Positions 1 through 8,556 of a stretch of 64,000 nt of DNA are shown here, one piece after another. Each line of letters opens with the position of its first letter. Position 1 is the first letter of the stretch. The DNA is from JAQUOA01 sp037443785 (GTDB taxonomy: Bacteria; Bacteroidota; Ignavibacteria; UBA10030; UBA8401), in NCBI GenBank assembly GCA_037443785.1, contig JBBINR010000017.1, positions 7,881 through 71,880 of the forward strand. Reading direction: 5' to 3'. Made by a program: the position numbers and the translations under genes. The notes below the pieces were generated by a model. It was not told where the DNA came from. It did not search any database and worked only from the letters and a program-made list of their open reading frames with translations.

Positions 1-414
1 TGGAAATCCTAAAACGCATTTATCGGATGCGATAATGATGTCGCCGGCAAGTGCAAATTCCATTCCCCCGCCCAATGCAGCTCCTTGAATCAGCATAACA
101 ACAGGCTGCGGCAAATTGAACCAAGAACGAACCATCAATTGGATTTCGCGCACAGTTTTTCCAACTTGTGAAACCGGAAGTAATGCTCGCTCTTTAAGAT
201 CAGCACCGGCGCAAAAGACCGATCCGGATGATGAAACAACAACTTCCCAAACGTCATCCATCGTCGAAATGTTTTTTGCGACACGATGAAGCTCTGCAAC
301 AAATTCTTTGTTCAGAGCATTGACGGGAGGACGGTCGAGTTGAACACGAAGGATATGATTGTCGACCGACAGTTTTACGAATTTATATTGATCCGTTTTT
401 ATTTTCATGGCCAT
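1..414 (-). CDS. Enoyl-CoA hydratase/isomerase family protein (partial, N-terminal 138 residues)
   Basis: Reading the minus strand from ATG at 414 (or ATG at 408) gives an open frame to the window edge, so the C-terminal half is missing. The translation has the crotonase-fold landmarks: a strand with RVQLDRPPVNAL near residues 24-35, the first oxyanion-hole segment FCAGADLKE (about 68-76), and the second oxyanion segment GAALGGGMEFALAGDIIIA (about 110-128). The family hydrates or isomerises acyl-CoA double bonds; the exact substrate cannot be told from this fragment, and methylglutaconyl-CoA hydratase-like or PaaG-like members look similar. The tRNA-Arg gene lies upstream on the same strand. 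Confidence 0.9.
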   Translation of the reverse strand, partial: MAMKIKTDQYKFVKLSVDNHILRVQLDRPPVNALNKEFVAELHRVAKNISTMDDVWEVVVSSSGSVFCAGADLKERALLPVSQVGKTVREIQLMVRSWFNLPQPVVMLIQGAALGGGMEFALAGDIIIASDKCVLGFP

Positions 415-591
415 TGAGGTCTCTGTGATAATACTGATTTCGGATAAAATGAACAAGTGAATAATCAACCATGAATATAAAATTTCAGAGCCGATAATGA
501 TTCAAAAATTGCTTTCTTTGGACTGAGGGAATCGTAGAATTTGAGATGGGGGGCAGTGTCGATCGCTAAAATTCGAGCCTTTATAAGATTG

Positions 592-664
592 TACCCTCAC
601 GCAGACTCGAACTGCGATTAGAAGTTTAGGAAACTCCGGTTCTATCCTGTTGAACTATGAGGGC
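592..664 (-). tRNA. tRNA-Arg (anticodon CCT)
   Basis: The minus strand folds into a complete 73-nt cloverleaf. The acceptor stem is GCCCTCA with TGAGGGT (one G-U pair at position 1-72), the D stem is GTTC/GAAC, and the anticodon stem GGAGT/ACTTC closes the loop TTCCTAA, giving anticodon CCT for AGG codons. The T stem CGCAG/CTGCG closes the loop TTCGAGT, and the discriminator base is A. CCA is not encoded. The gene stands alone, with a Bacteroidota-type -7 box immediately upstream. Confidence 0.93.
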
Positions 665-906
665 TCACGACAAAAATACAAAAATCGATGAAGAATTAAA
701 AATAGAGCGGGTGTATTTTCAGTGAAGCATTTTTTTCTTGCGTCCATACGCTATTCCTGTGAAAGCCTGGGAAGGCCCAACCAACCAATAGATTAAACCC
801 GAAATTACTGCGTAACGACACGAAGTGTTAATGCAAATCCGAATACAGTATCACTGAATCCCATTATTTTTTTTTGCGAAATTTATCCTCACAATTTTTT
901 CCCTGA
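665..906. other. Intergenic region, possible decayed small membrane-protein ORF at 719-864 (minus)
   Basis: No intact gene is visible. On the minus strand, ATG at 864 opens MGFSDTVFGFALTLRVV and stops after 18 codons. A different frame just downstream reads LIYWLVGPSQAFTGIAYG and ends at TGA (719-721). Both pieces are hydrophobic and protein-like, so a frameshifted remnant is possible, but chance cannot be excluded. Confidence 0.15.
671..678 (-). promoter_or_regulatory. Putative -7 box of the tRNA-Arg gene
   Basis: The minus strand reads TATTTTTG, an exact match to the Bacteroidota sigma-A -7 element TAnnTTTG, 6 bases upstream of the tRNA 5' end. The -33 position 20 bases further upstream is T-rich but lacks the TTG trinucleotide, so the match is partial. 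Confidence 0.45.
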
Positions 907-2955
907 TCACTTAAGCACCATCATTCGTTTCACCGAGATAAATTTTTCAGTTTCTAATCGATAGAAATACACACCGCTTGGTATTTTGACAGCATCAAAC
1001 GTTATTGAATATCGTCCGATACTAAGTTTCGCATTCACCAAATTTGCAATTTCCCTTCCCATCACATCATACACTTTTAAACTCACTAATCCTGAAACAG
1101 GAATTGAGAATTCAATGCTGGTCGTCGGATTAAACGGATTAGGATAATTTTGCCGTAACGAATATGAAATGGGAGTTATAATGTCTTCATTAACAGAAGC
1201 TGGATTCATTTGAGTTTTGAATGTCAACACATATGGATCACCCGGAATGCTGTCTTTGTTTGCATCAATTGCCAGGCCGTAAATCGATTTTGTTCCCGAG
1301 CCTACAGTGACAGTATAATTTGTATTATACGGCAACCCTCCTGTCGGCGTGATAAGCAACGTTGTATTATTCTGGGTCCAAGAAAATATCTTTTCAACAT
1401 TAGGAACAATAGAAAGCGAGGCACGTACACTCGCTGTATCCATTGAGAGAGAAAATTTCAATCCAATTTGTTTTGTGACGACAAATGCCGTATCGTTTTG
1501 TTTCGGCTGCGTTAATATAACAGACGGCGGCAATTGTTCCGTTTGGAATGTGAATCCAAAATTTGCCGTTGTTACATTTGAAGTTACCATTTTATTATCC
1601 ACGAAAACTGTCGGCTGTCGTGTTTCGCCAAATCCAGTTAACGTCACCGTATAATCGGCCAGATATAACAATGGAAAATTTGGAGTGAATGTCAAAACGG
1701 TTCTCCCGGGATTAAACGTTACTGTGCCTGCCGTATTCGGAAAAATCGAAAATGCAGCTTTCACATTCGTCGTATCAACTGGCGCTAAAAAGTTGATAAC
1801 GATACTTTGACTTCGTGAAACATTGATCGCATTATTTACGGGAATAGACGAATCAACTGTTTTCACCAAAGCGAGCAATGTAACATATGCGGTATCCTGA
1901 GCATAACCTGGAGTTTCAAACAACACTTGATAATTTCCCGGAGCGAGTGAATCAAAAAGAAAATATCCATTGTTGTAAGCATCTCCCTTGTAAACTTTAT
2001 TTACTGGAAGAAGCCTGACAACAATATTGTTGATGGGAGTGGTTCCGTCTTTTTGCGTCCCACAAATAATTCCAAGCGTATCAAACGGGGCGTGGAAGTA
2101 TTCTAAAAATGCATTATAGATTCCGTACGCCTCTCCTTTTCGATATGAGTTATTGAGAAGCCGCCGTGTTTCCGGAAAATAATCATGGAACGAACCTTCC
2201 GAAAGCTCTCCGGGCATGTTCAGTCCACTTAAAACTCCCAACCTCATTGCTCCGCCATAAAACGTATAGTCTTTATATACACCAGGATAACCAGGAATAT
2301 TCCCACCAGAAGAATTGGTGCGATCCTTAGCTCTTATATTATTATAAATATATGATGACATTTCAACAGCTTGAGGAGACACAGATTGCCGTGTGGCAAT
2401 ATCTTCCCTTAATAAAACTAATGTATAATTTGTAGATGTATTGTTGCCGCCCGTCGCATTACTATGTATAGAATGAAACCAATTAACGTTATGGCCATTT
2501 GCAAATGTGACCCGAGCACTTAAACTTGGCTCGTCCGCATCATTCGGATAATCATTCGTTTGTCTCGTAAGATATACCGTTGCCCCCCTTGCTTGCAACA
2601 TTGGGCGAAGCAATAATGCTTTTTGAAAATTACTTTCCGATTCCCAAAAATCTGAGCCTGTTTCGGGAACAACATTTCTATCGTTTGCAGCGTTATGTCC
2701 TCCATGTCCCGGATCGATACAAATTTTTATTCCGGTTAAATCGGTTGATGATTGTGCAAAGACAAACGAAGATAAACACAGCGTAAAAAGAATCGCAAGA
2801 GATATCTGAAAAATAGATTGTCTATTGTCATTCTGAGCGAAGCGAAGAATCTTGTTTTTATTTTTGAGTTGAAAAACGAGACTCTTCGTCGCTCCACTCC
2901 TCAGAATGACACAGATTATAGATTTTTCAGATATTTTTGTTCTTAATTTTTTCAT
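907..2955 (-). CDS. Secreted N-acetylmuramoyl-L-alanine amidase (Amidase_3) with Ig-like domains and T9SS sorting domain
   Basis: The 682-residue protein has a hydrophobic signal core ending near residue 68 (ILFTLCLSSFVFAQ). An Amidase_3 domain follows at about 74-280, with zinc ligands visible in DPGHGG, ESESNFQ and HSIHSN and a likely catalytic glutamate in PGELSEGSF. A CarboxypepD_reg-like domain (about 295-360), two SbsA-type Ig-like domains (about 370-475 and 480-585) and a C-terminal domain starting at NYPNPFNPTTSIEF and ending in KRMMVLK follow. This architecture predicts a peptidoglycan amidase exported by Sec and then delivered to the surface by T9SS. The n-region is about 40 residues longer than usual because a palindromic repeat (2801-2934) lies in frame in it. 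The start codon follows the stop of the upstream propeller gene by one base. Confidence 0.88.
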   Translation of the reverse strand: MKKLRTKISEKSIICVILRSGATKSLVFQLKNKNKILRFAQNDNRQSIFQISLAILFTLCLSSFVFAQSSTDLTGIKICIDPGHGGHNAANDRNVVPETGSDFWESESNFQKALLLRPMLQARGATVYLTRQTNDYPNDADEPSLSARVTFANGHNVNWFHSIHSNATGGNNTSTNYTLVLLREDIATRQSVSPQAVEMSSYIYNNIRAKDRTNSSGGNIPGYPGVYKDYTFYGGAMRLGVLSGLNMPGELSEGSFHDYFPETRRLLNNSYRKGEAYGIYNAFLEYFHAPFDTLGIICGTQKDGTTPINNIVVRLLPVNKVYKGDAYNNGYFLFDSLAPGNYQVLFETPGYAQDTAYVTLLALVKTVDSSIPVNNAINVSRSQSIVINFLAPVDTTNVKAAFSIFPNTAGTVTFNPGRTVLTFTPNFPLLYLADYTVTLTGFGETRQPTVFVDNKMVTSNVTTANFGFTFQTEQLPPSVILTQPKQNDTAFVVTKQIGLKFSLSMDTASVRASLSIVPNVEKIFSWTQNNTTLLITPTGGLPYNTNYTVTVGSGTKSIYGLAIDANKDSIPGDPYVLTFKTQMNPASVNEDIITPISYSLRQNYPNPFNPTTSIEFSIPVSGLVSLKVYDVMGREIANLVNAKLSIGRYSITFDAVKIPSGVYFYRLETEKFISVKRMMVLK
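2801..2934. repeat. Dispersed inverted-repeat element (TGTCATTCTGAG ends) inside the amidase signal-peptide coding region
   Basis: The left arm at 2826-2853 begins TGTCATTCTGAGCGAAGCGA. The right arm at 2881-2911 ends CTCAGAATGACA and is its imperfect inverse complement. Outer arms GATATCTGAAAAAT (2801-2814) and ATTTTTCAGATATT (2921-2934) extend the pairing, so the whole segment can fold into one long hairpin. TGTCATTCTGAG-type palindromes are known as short dispersed repeats in many Bacteroidota-related genomes. Here the element is translated in frame as part of the n-region of the downstream signal peptide. Confidence 0.75.
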
Positions 2956-2956
2956 G

Positions 2957-3874
2957 TTATTTTGCTACCTCATACGACAAAAGATATAATTCACCGGAAG
3001 GCGTGCTAAAAACAATTTTTTTATCATTCAACGAACATGACGGGAACATTGCAACAATATTTGAATTTTCGGTCAGATTTATTTTTTGTTTTCCATCTTT
3101 CGAGACCGCAATAATATCCGACGCATAAATTACATTGCCGTCATCTCTGTCATCCATGCCAATAATCCATTCTCCATCCGGCGTCCAATTTGGCGCATCA
3201 CATCGTCCTAATCTGACAATATTTTTCCCCTCAAGATCGCAGACAAACGCGCCGTGATCCATTTCTACCGCTGCTAAATGCATTCCATCAGGCGAAAGCG
3301 TCGGCCAGATGTATTGACCATTTACAAACGGATCAACGATCGTCGCTATCCCGTTCCGAGCTACGAAGATCTTCGCGTTATCAATTCCAAGGACAAAATT
3401 TTGAGATCCTGATTTTGAAAAAGATCTCACATCTCTCTTTGATACTTGCGATGATAAAACTTGATTACCGACAAATTTCGGGACAGCGATATCACTCCCT
3501 TTTTCTACTATATTCTCTTTTAAAGTTTCCACTGAACGAATAACAGATTCTTGCTTACGGTCACGAATATTTTCACTCTTTAACTCCCTGCGGTACGCAA
3601 TTTGTTTTCCATCAGAAGAAAGAGAAAATTCAAAACCAGACAGCACATCGCGAGTAATTTCCTTTATCAACTTTGTTGAAAGATCGAATTGCCAGATTCC
3701 ATTGTAGTTCGAATTGGTGAAATAGATTTCTTTTTCCGAAGGAGAAAAGATAGCGTTGCTCCATTGTTCAGTGGTTGGTAATATTATTTTCTCTACAGAG
3801 GTCACTTTCACTTGTGCGCGCAACACAAAAGAAAAACAAATCACTATCAGGATCGGTTTAAAATATTTCACCAT
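2957..3874 (-). CDS. Secreted TolB/WD40-like beta-propeller protein
   Basis: The 305-residue protein begins with a signal peptide (ILIVICFSFVLRAQ, about residues 9-22). It then shows repeated PD40/TolB-type blades: NAIFSPSEKEIYFTNS, FSLSSDGKQIAYRRE, WPTLSPDGMHLAAVEMD, NWTPDGEWIIGMDD and FPSCSLNDKKIVFSTP. Such propellers act as periplasmic or surface binding scaffolds; no catalytic residues are seen. It ends one base before the start of the amidase gene, so the two are probably co-transcribed and may work together in envelope remodelling, which is inference. About five blades are recognisable, so the propeller may be incomplete or contain a degenerate blade. Confidence 0.75.
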   Translation of the reverse strand: MVKYFKPILIVICFSFVLRAQVKVTSVEKIILPTTEQWSNAIFSPSEKEIYFTNSNYNGIWQFDLSTKLIKEITRDVLSGFEFSLSSDGKQIAYRRELKSENIRDRKQESVIRSVETLKENIVEKGSDIAVPKFVGNQVLSSQVSKRDVRSFSKSGSQNFVLGIDNAKIFVARNGIATIVDPFVNGQYIWPTLSPDGMHLAAVEMDHGAFVCDLEGKNIVRLGRCDAPNWTPDGEWIIGMDDRDDGNVIYASDIIAVSKDGKQKINLTENSNIVAMFPSCSLNDKKIVFSTPSGELYLLSYEVAK

Positions 3875-3909
3875 CGCATATTCTCCATGATGTCTAGTTG
3901 TAAAAAGGA

Positions 3910-4599
3910 TTACGTCTCCTTGCCGGCAACAACGATAACAAATTCACCCTTAACTGAGGTTGTAGAAAAGTGTTGATACAGCGAGTTCAGCGTCCCGCGT
4001 CGAATCTCTTCAAATTTTTTTGTCATCTCACGTCCAATCACTGCATTCCGATCGCCTAAATACGTTTTCAATTCTTCCAACGTTTTCAAAATACGATGGG
4101 GAGATTCATAAAGTACAATCGTTCTTTCTTCAGTGATAAGGGATTCAAGTTTTGTCTTTCTTCCTTTTTTGTGCGGAAGAAAACCAACAAAAACAAATTC
4201 ATTCGTGGGTAAACCGCTGGCAACCAACACGGGAACAAATGCCGTCGCTCCCGGCAAAGGAATAATCGGGATATAATTTTCAATTGCAGCAGTAATTATT
4301 GAATAGGCAGGATCGGAGATTCCCGGCGTGCCTGCATCCGAAACAATAGCGATCGATTCGCCATTTTTTAATTTCTCGATAATCTGAGGCACACGGAACT
4401 GTTCATTGTGCGTGAAAAAACTGAGCAGCGGTTTTTGTATTTGGAAATGATCAAGCAGGAATTTTGTTGTCCGTGTATCTTCTGCAGCAATAACATCAAC
4501 ACCGCGAAGAACTGTCAATGCTCGGAGCGTAATATCTTCTAAATTCCCTATAGGAGTCGGGACTACATAGAGAGTGCCATTTTTTATTTCTTCCGCCAC
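3910..4599 (-). CDS. rsmI: 16S rRNA (cytidine-1402 2'-O)-methyltransferase RsmI
   Basis: This 229-residue tetrapyrrole-methylase-fold protein has all RsmI landmarks: LYVVPTPIGNLEDITLRAL at the N-terminus, IAAEDTRTT, SFFTHNE, the SAM-binding segment VSDAGTPGISDPAY, PLPGATAFVPVLVASGLP, FVGFLPHKKGRK, and LYESPHRI followed by GREMTKKFEEIRRG. It methylates the 2'-OH of C1402 in 16S rRNA to tune decoding. The length matches the short form of the family, lacking the C-terminal extension of E. coli YraL. It lies between the propeller gene and nadE in a closely packed minus-strand run. Confidence 0.95.
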   Translation of the reverse strand: MAEEIKNGTLYVVPTPIGNLEDITLRALTVLRGVDVIAAEDTRTTKFLLDHFQIQKPLLSFFTHNEQFRVPQIIEKLKNGESIAIVSDAGTPGISDPAYSIITAAIENYIPIIPLPGATAFVPVLVASGLPTNEFVFVGFLPHKKGRKTKLESLITEERTIVLYESPHRILKTLEELKTYLGDRNAVIGREMTKKFEEIRRGTLNSLYQHFSTTSVKGEFVIVVAGKET

Positions 4600-4626
4600 A
4601 ATAGTACTTTACCCTGTTCTTTATTT

Positions 4627-5469
4627 TTAAATTCCCCAATCCCGCACATATCTGAAATCGATATTGACCGTTCGATGTGATATTTTTGCAATAATTGGCG
4701 GACGTCTCTTAAATTGATTGATTTGAATTTTTTTTCTTACAGTGGAGATAAAGGACATCTCAAAGCCAAGGTCTCGAAGTTCCGCATCATTTCGCCGTTC
4801 ATCAATCATAAAATACAGGAGCTTGTCAACATCACGGTAATTAAATCCAAGTTCTCCTTCATCGGTTTGACCTGCCCACAAATCAGCGGTCGGTTTTTTC
4901 TCAATAATTTTTTTCGGAACGCCAAGGGTTTCCGCGAGATCCCAAATATGTGTTTTATACAAATCTCCCAGAGGATTGACTGCACACGCCATATCACCGA
5001 ACAATGTTCCATAGCCAAGCAGCGATTCCGTCTTGTTTGACGTTCCAATAACCAAGGCGTGCTCTTTTTGTGAAAAATCATAAAGAATAATCATTCGCTC
5101 ACGCGCCATGATATTTCCTTTTCGTAAATTATCCGTGATCAGCTGCGATTCAAACAACGGATCGACCATCGGTGTAATGTCCACCAATTCCGAACGAATA
5201 TCCAATGATGCAATAACAGATTCCGCATCACTTTTACTTTCAGGGCTGCTTATTTTGTACGGCATCATGACCGCAAGAACATTTTTCTTTCCCAGCGCTC
5301 CAACCGCTAGGTACGTAGATACGGCAGAATCAATTCCGCCTGAAAGTCCAATAATGCATTTTGAAAAACCTGCATTATGAACTTGGTCTTTAATGAATTG
5401 AACAAGCATTCTCCGAACGGTCGGCATGTTCAATTGCAGTGGATGTTGTGATTGCGTCGTCGCTTCCAT
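4627..5469 (-). CDS. nadE: NH3-dependent NAD+ synthetase
   Basis: The 280-residue protein carries the ATP-pyrophosphatase P-loop IIGLSGGIDSAVS (about 39-51), the RMIILYDFSQ and LVIGTSNKTE segments, and the C-terminal KRRPPIIAK region typical of NadE. There is no nitrilase/glutaminase domain, so it should use free ammonia to amidate deamido-NAD+. The gene is 12 bases downstream of the lysine aminotransferase stop. Co-expression with a lysine-degradation gene whose pathway reduces NAD(P)+ is suggestive but unproven. Confidence 0.94.
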   Translation of the reverse strand: MEATTQSQHPLQLNMPTVRRMLVQFIKDQVHNAGFSKCIIGLSGGIDSAVSTYLAVGALGKKNVLAVMMPYKISSPESKSDAESVIASLDIRSELVDITPMVDPLFESQLITDNLRKGNIMARERMIILYDFSQKEHALVIGTSNKTESLLGYGTLFGDMACAVNPLGDLYKTHIWDLAETLGVPKKIIEKKPTADLWAGQTDEGELGFNYRDVDKLLYFMIDERRNDAELRDLGFEMSFISTVRKKIQINQFKRRPPIIAKISHRTVNIDFRYVRDWGI

Positions 5470-5481
5470 AGGATCTGAGAT

Positions 5482-6876
5482 TTATTCCCCCTTGTATATT
5501 TTCTTTACTGCTTCCCGAATAATAGTTAAACCTTCCGTCAATTCCTCTTGAGAAATTGTCAATGGAGTTCGGAATCTGATCGATCGATCACCGCACCCTA
5601 TTAGAATCAATCCTTCTTCATACGCTTTTTGAATCAACTGTTTTCTGTTTTGTGCCGTATCAACATCCATAGCACACATCAGTCCTCGTCCACGCGGATT
5701 GGAAAGCACCGTTGGAAATTCGAGAGCCAAATCAGTAATGCTCTTCAAAAGGAACTCTCCTTGCACTCGAGAATTTTCTATCAAATGATCTTCGTGGATA
5801 ATCTCGAAAATTCTTTTTGCACGAACCATATCGATCAAATTTCCTCCGAATGTCGAATTGATACGGCTTCCCTTCTTAAAAACATTTTCCAGAACTTCAT
5901 CAAGGCGTTTGCCAGCCATAAATCCGCAGATGTGGGTTTTCTTTCCAAAAGACATCACGTCCGGTTTTACGAAGTGTTCGTGCGCCCACATTTTTCCGGT
6001 CAAACCAACTCCGGTCTGCACTTCGTCAAAAATCAACAATATGTCGTTCTCGTCACAAATCGTTCGAAGTTCCTGCAGAAATTCTTTCCTGAAATGATTA
6101 TCGCCACCCTCTGCCTGAATTGGTTCAATAATTAATCCGGCAATATCATCAGGATTATTGATGATGGCGTCTTTAATCTGTTGAAGGGCAAGTTTCTCTT
6201 CACCAATAACTTTTTCCAAATTTTCCGCATTAAGCGGAAATTTTATAACAGGATTATGAATTCGCGGCCATTGAAATTTTGGAAAATAATTTGTCTTCGT
6301 CGGATCAGTATTCGTCAATGAAAGCGTGTAGCCGCTGCGACCATGAAACGAATGCCGGAAATGAATGATCTGCCTGCCTCGTTCTTCAGTATATCCCTTT
6401 GCAAAATTTTTTCTCACCTTCCAATCAAACGCGGCTTTGATTGCATTCTCCACGGCAAGCGCACCGCCATCAATGAAGAAGACATATGGCAGATACTCAG
6501 GTTGCGCCAGCTGCCCGAATGTTTCAACGAACTCTGCCATCTCGACAGAATAAACATCTGAATTGGAAGGTTTATTCAATGCGACATACGATAATTTTTC
6601 TAAAAATTCCGGCGTAGCAAGTTTTGGATGGTTCATGCCAAGAGCAGATGAGCCAAAGAATGAAAAAAAGTCTAAAAATCTTTTCCCATACCGAGAATCA
6701 TAAATATATGACCCTTGACTTTTTTTAAGATCGATAACCATATCAAAACCATCGGCAAGCATGTGCTTTGCCAGCACTTGATGAACTTCAGATGGTTTTA
6801 TGAAAACTGGTGAAAAAGGTTTTTTGCCGTTTGTAGTGGCAGCGGTAGTTTTTGTTTCTGCTGCTGAAAAATTCAT
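5482..6876 (-). CDS. lat: L-lysine 6-aminotransferase (class III PLP aminotransferase)
   Basis: The 464-residue protein matches the Lat family rather than general ornithine or GABA aminotransferases: YDSRYGKRFLDFFSFFGSSA near 60-78, FIDGGALAVENAIKAAFDWK (about 134-153), the PLP-contacting LIFDEVQTGVGLTGK (about 281-295), and the Schiff-base lysine in SFGKKTHICGFMAG (K312). Lat transfers the epsilon-amino group of lysine to 2-oxoglutarate, giving 2-aminoadipate 6-semialdehyde. A GGAG-type ribosome site precedes the ATG. The aldehyde dehydrogenase encoded upstream is the expected partner for the semialdehyde. Confidence 0.88.
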   Translation of the reverse strand: MNFSAAETKTTAATTNGKKPFSPVFIKPSEVHQVLAKHMLADGFDMVIDLKKSQGSYIYDSRYGKRFLDFFSFFGSSALGMNHPKLATPEFLEKLSYVALNKPSNSDVYSVEMAEFVETFGQLAQPEYLPYVFFIDGGALAVENAIKAAFDWKVRKNFAKGYTEERGRQIIHFRHSFHGRSGYTLSLTNTDPTKTNYFPKFQWPRIHNPVIKFPLNAENLEKVIGEEKLALQQIKDAIINNPDDIAGLIIEPIQAEGGDNHFRKEFLQELRTICDENDILLIFDEVQTGVGLTGKMWAHEHFVKPDVMSFGKKTHICGFMAGKRLDEVLENVFKKGSRINSTFGGNLIDMVRAKRIFEIIHEDHLIENSRVQGEFLLKSITDLALEFPTVLSNPRGRGLMCAMDVDTAQNRKQLIQKAYEEGLILIGCGDRSIRFRTPLTISQEELTEGLTIIREAVKKIYKGE

Positions 6877-7044
6877 GATGTTCTCCGTATCTTTTTAGAT
6901 TCAAAAACACTGTGAAAGAAAAAAGAATTCGGAGAATCAGTAGAACTCCTGATGTTCGTAGAGGGATGTAATGTAGGGACGACCGTGCATGTTAGAGGCA
7001 TACGACCTGACAAATCGTAACAATCTGACAGGCGCTATTATTTT

Positions 7045-8532
7045 TTAATAGTTATCAATTTGAGCGCGTTGTAAACTTCCGCTATAATCCACGTAAACAG
7101 CTTTCCATTCGGTATAAAAATCGTACACTGTCCATCCGCCTTCGCGGTGACCATTGCCGGTTTGTTTTACTCCGCCAAATGGCAGATGTGCTTCAGCACC
7201 GATGGTCGGTGCATTAATATAGGTAATTCCAGACTGAATGTCACGTATGGCTTGAAACGCCTTATTGACATTTGTCGTATAGATGGAAGATGAAAGGCCG
7301 TACATTGTGTTATTAAGTATCTTTATACTTTCAGTTACATCTTTTGTACGAATGACTGATAGGACGGGACCAAAAATTTCTTCTTTTGCAATTCTCATTT
7401 CCGGAGTCACTTCTGTAAATATTGTCGGTTGATGGAACCAGCCTTTTGCGAGTGCACCTTCAGCAGAAATTTTTCCGCCGGTAACAAGTTTTGCTCCTTC
7501 TTTCAAACCAATTTCAACATATTCCTGGACAGTTTTTCGTTGCCCTTCATTCACACATGGTCCGACTTGTGAATCGGCAAGAAGTCCATCGCCGAGTTTT
7601 AATTTATTTGTTCGATCGACAAGCATTGCCATGAATTTGTCATACACTTTTTCGTGCAAGATCAATCTGCTTGTTGCAGTGCATCGTTGACCGGTTGTTC
7701 CGAAAGCACCCCACAAGACACCGTCAAGGGCAAGATCAAGATCGGCATCATCCATAACAATTTGCGCGTTCTTGCCGCCGAGTTCAAGCGAAACTCTTTT
7801 TAAAGTATCGGACGCCATTTTGGAAATATTTTTTCCGATTAACGTTGAACCGGTAAACGAAATAAGATCAACGTCGGGATGGGAAACAATTGCATTCCCG
7901 ACTTCTCCTCCGCCGCCATGGACAATATTAACGACACCGGCAGGCAAACCTGCGTCCATCATAATCTCAACAAGCATTGTCGCAGTTCTTGGTGTATCAG
8001 AGGCCGGTTTGAAGACACACGTATTGCCCGAAAGAATCGCAGGAAACATTTTCCATGTCGGAATTGCCATCGGAAAATTCCACGGTGTAATAATTCCGGC
8101 GACACCGATTGGAACGCGGATTGCCATTGCAAATTTATTTGGAAGTTCGGAAGGAACAGTATTCCCGAACAATCTTCGCCCTTCAGTTGCAGCATAATAC
8201 GCAGTATCGATTCCTTCTTGAACATCGCCGCGAGTCTCATCCAGAACTTTTCCCATTTCTCTTGTCATTTCGCGAGCGATGATTTCTTTTTTCGCCACTA
8301 AAAGATCGCCGATCTTTCTCATGATATCGCCGCGTTTCGGCGCAGGAACTAATCGCCATTTTTCGTACGCAGCGCGTGCGGCTTTTACCGCTTCATCAAC
8401 ATCCTCTTTTCCCGATTTAGGGAACACTCCAACAAGTTCATCCCAATTTGCAGGATTTCTATTTTCAAACGTTTTTCCGGATTTGGCATCAGCCCATTTT
8501 CCATTAATCAGATTTTGAAATTTTTGAGCCAT
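7045..8532 (-). CDS. NAD(P)-dependent aldehyde dehydrogenase, probable 2-aminoadipate semialdehyde dehydrogenase
   Basis: The 495-residue ALDH-superfamily protein has ITPWNFPMAIPTWKM with the catalytic asparagine, the cofactor loop FTGSTLIGKNI, LELGGKNAQIVMDDAD with the general-base glutamate, and GTTGQRCTATSR with the nucleophilic cysteine (near residue 290). KEEIFGPVLSVI and LPFGGVKQTGNGHREGG are in the C-terminal half. Sequence alone does not fix the substrate. Its position 168 bases upstream of lat suggests oxidation of 2-aminoadipate 6-semialdehyde to 2-aminoadipate; 2-oxoglutarate semialdehyde or succinate semialdehyde are alternatives. Confidence 0.85.
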   Translation of the reverse strand: MAQKFQNLINGKWADAKSGKTFENRNPANWDELVGVFPKSGKEDVDEAVKAARAAYEKWRLVPAPKRGDIMRKIGDLLVAKKEIIAREMTREMGKVLDETRGDVQEGIDTAYYAATEGRRLFGNTVPSELPNKFAMAIRVPIGVAGIITPWNFPMAIPTWKMFPAILSGNTCVFKPASDTPRTATMLVEIMMDAGLPAGVVNIVHGGGGEVGNAIVSHPDVDLISFTGSTLIGKNISKMASDTLKRVSLELGGKNAQIVMDDADLDLALDGVLWGAFGTTGQRCTATSRLILHEKVYDKFMAMLVDRTNKLKLGDGLLADSQVGPCVNEGQRKTVQEYVEIGLKEGAKLVTGGKISAEGALAKGWFHQPTIFTEVTPEMRIAKEEIFGPVLSVIRTKDVTESIKILNNTMYGLSSSIYTTNVNKAFQAIRDIQSGITYINAPTIGAEAHLPFGGVKQTGNGHREGGWTVYDFYTEWKAVYVDYSGSLQRAQIDNY

Positions 8533-8556
8533 GATAATATTTCCTTTATTGGTCTA

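Noticed and set aside
719..864. A degenerate small membrane protein (two frames) in the 665-906 gap
   Set aside because: The pieces are protein-like, but they are short, in different frames and lack a family match, so it is listed only as a low-confidence intergenic note.
6877..7044. Possible regulatory element between the aldehyde dehydrogenase and lat genes
   Set aside because: No promoter of the consensus type, strong hairpin or recognisable operator was found in this 168-base gap.
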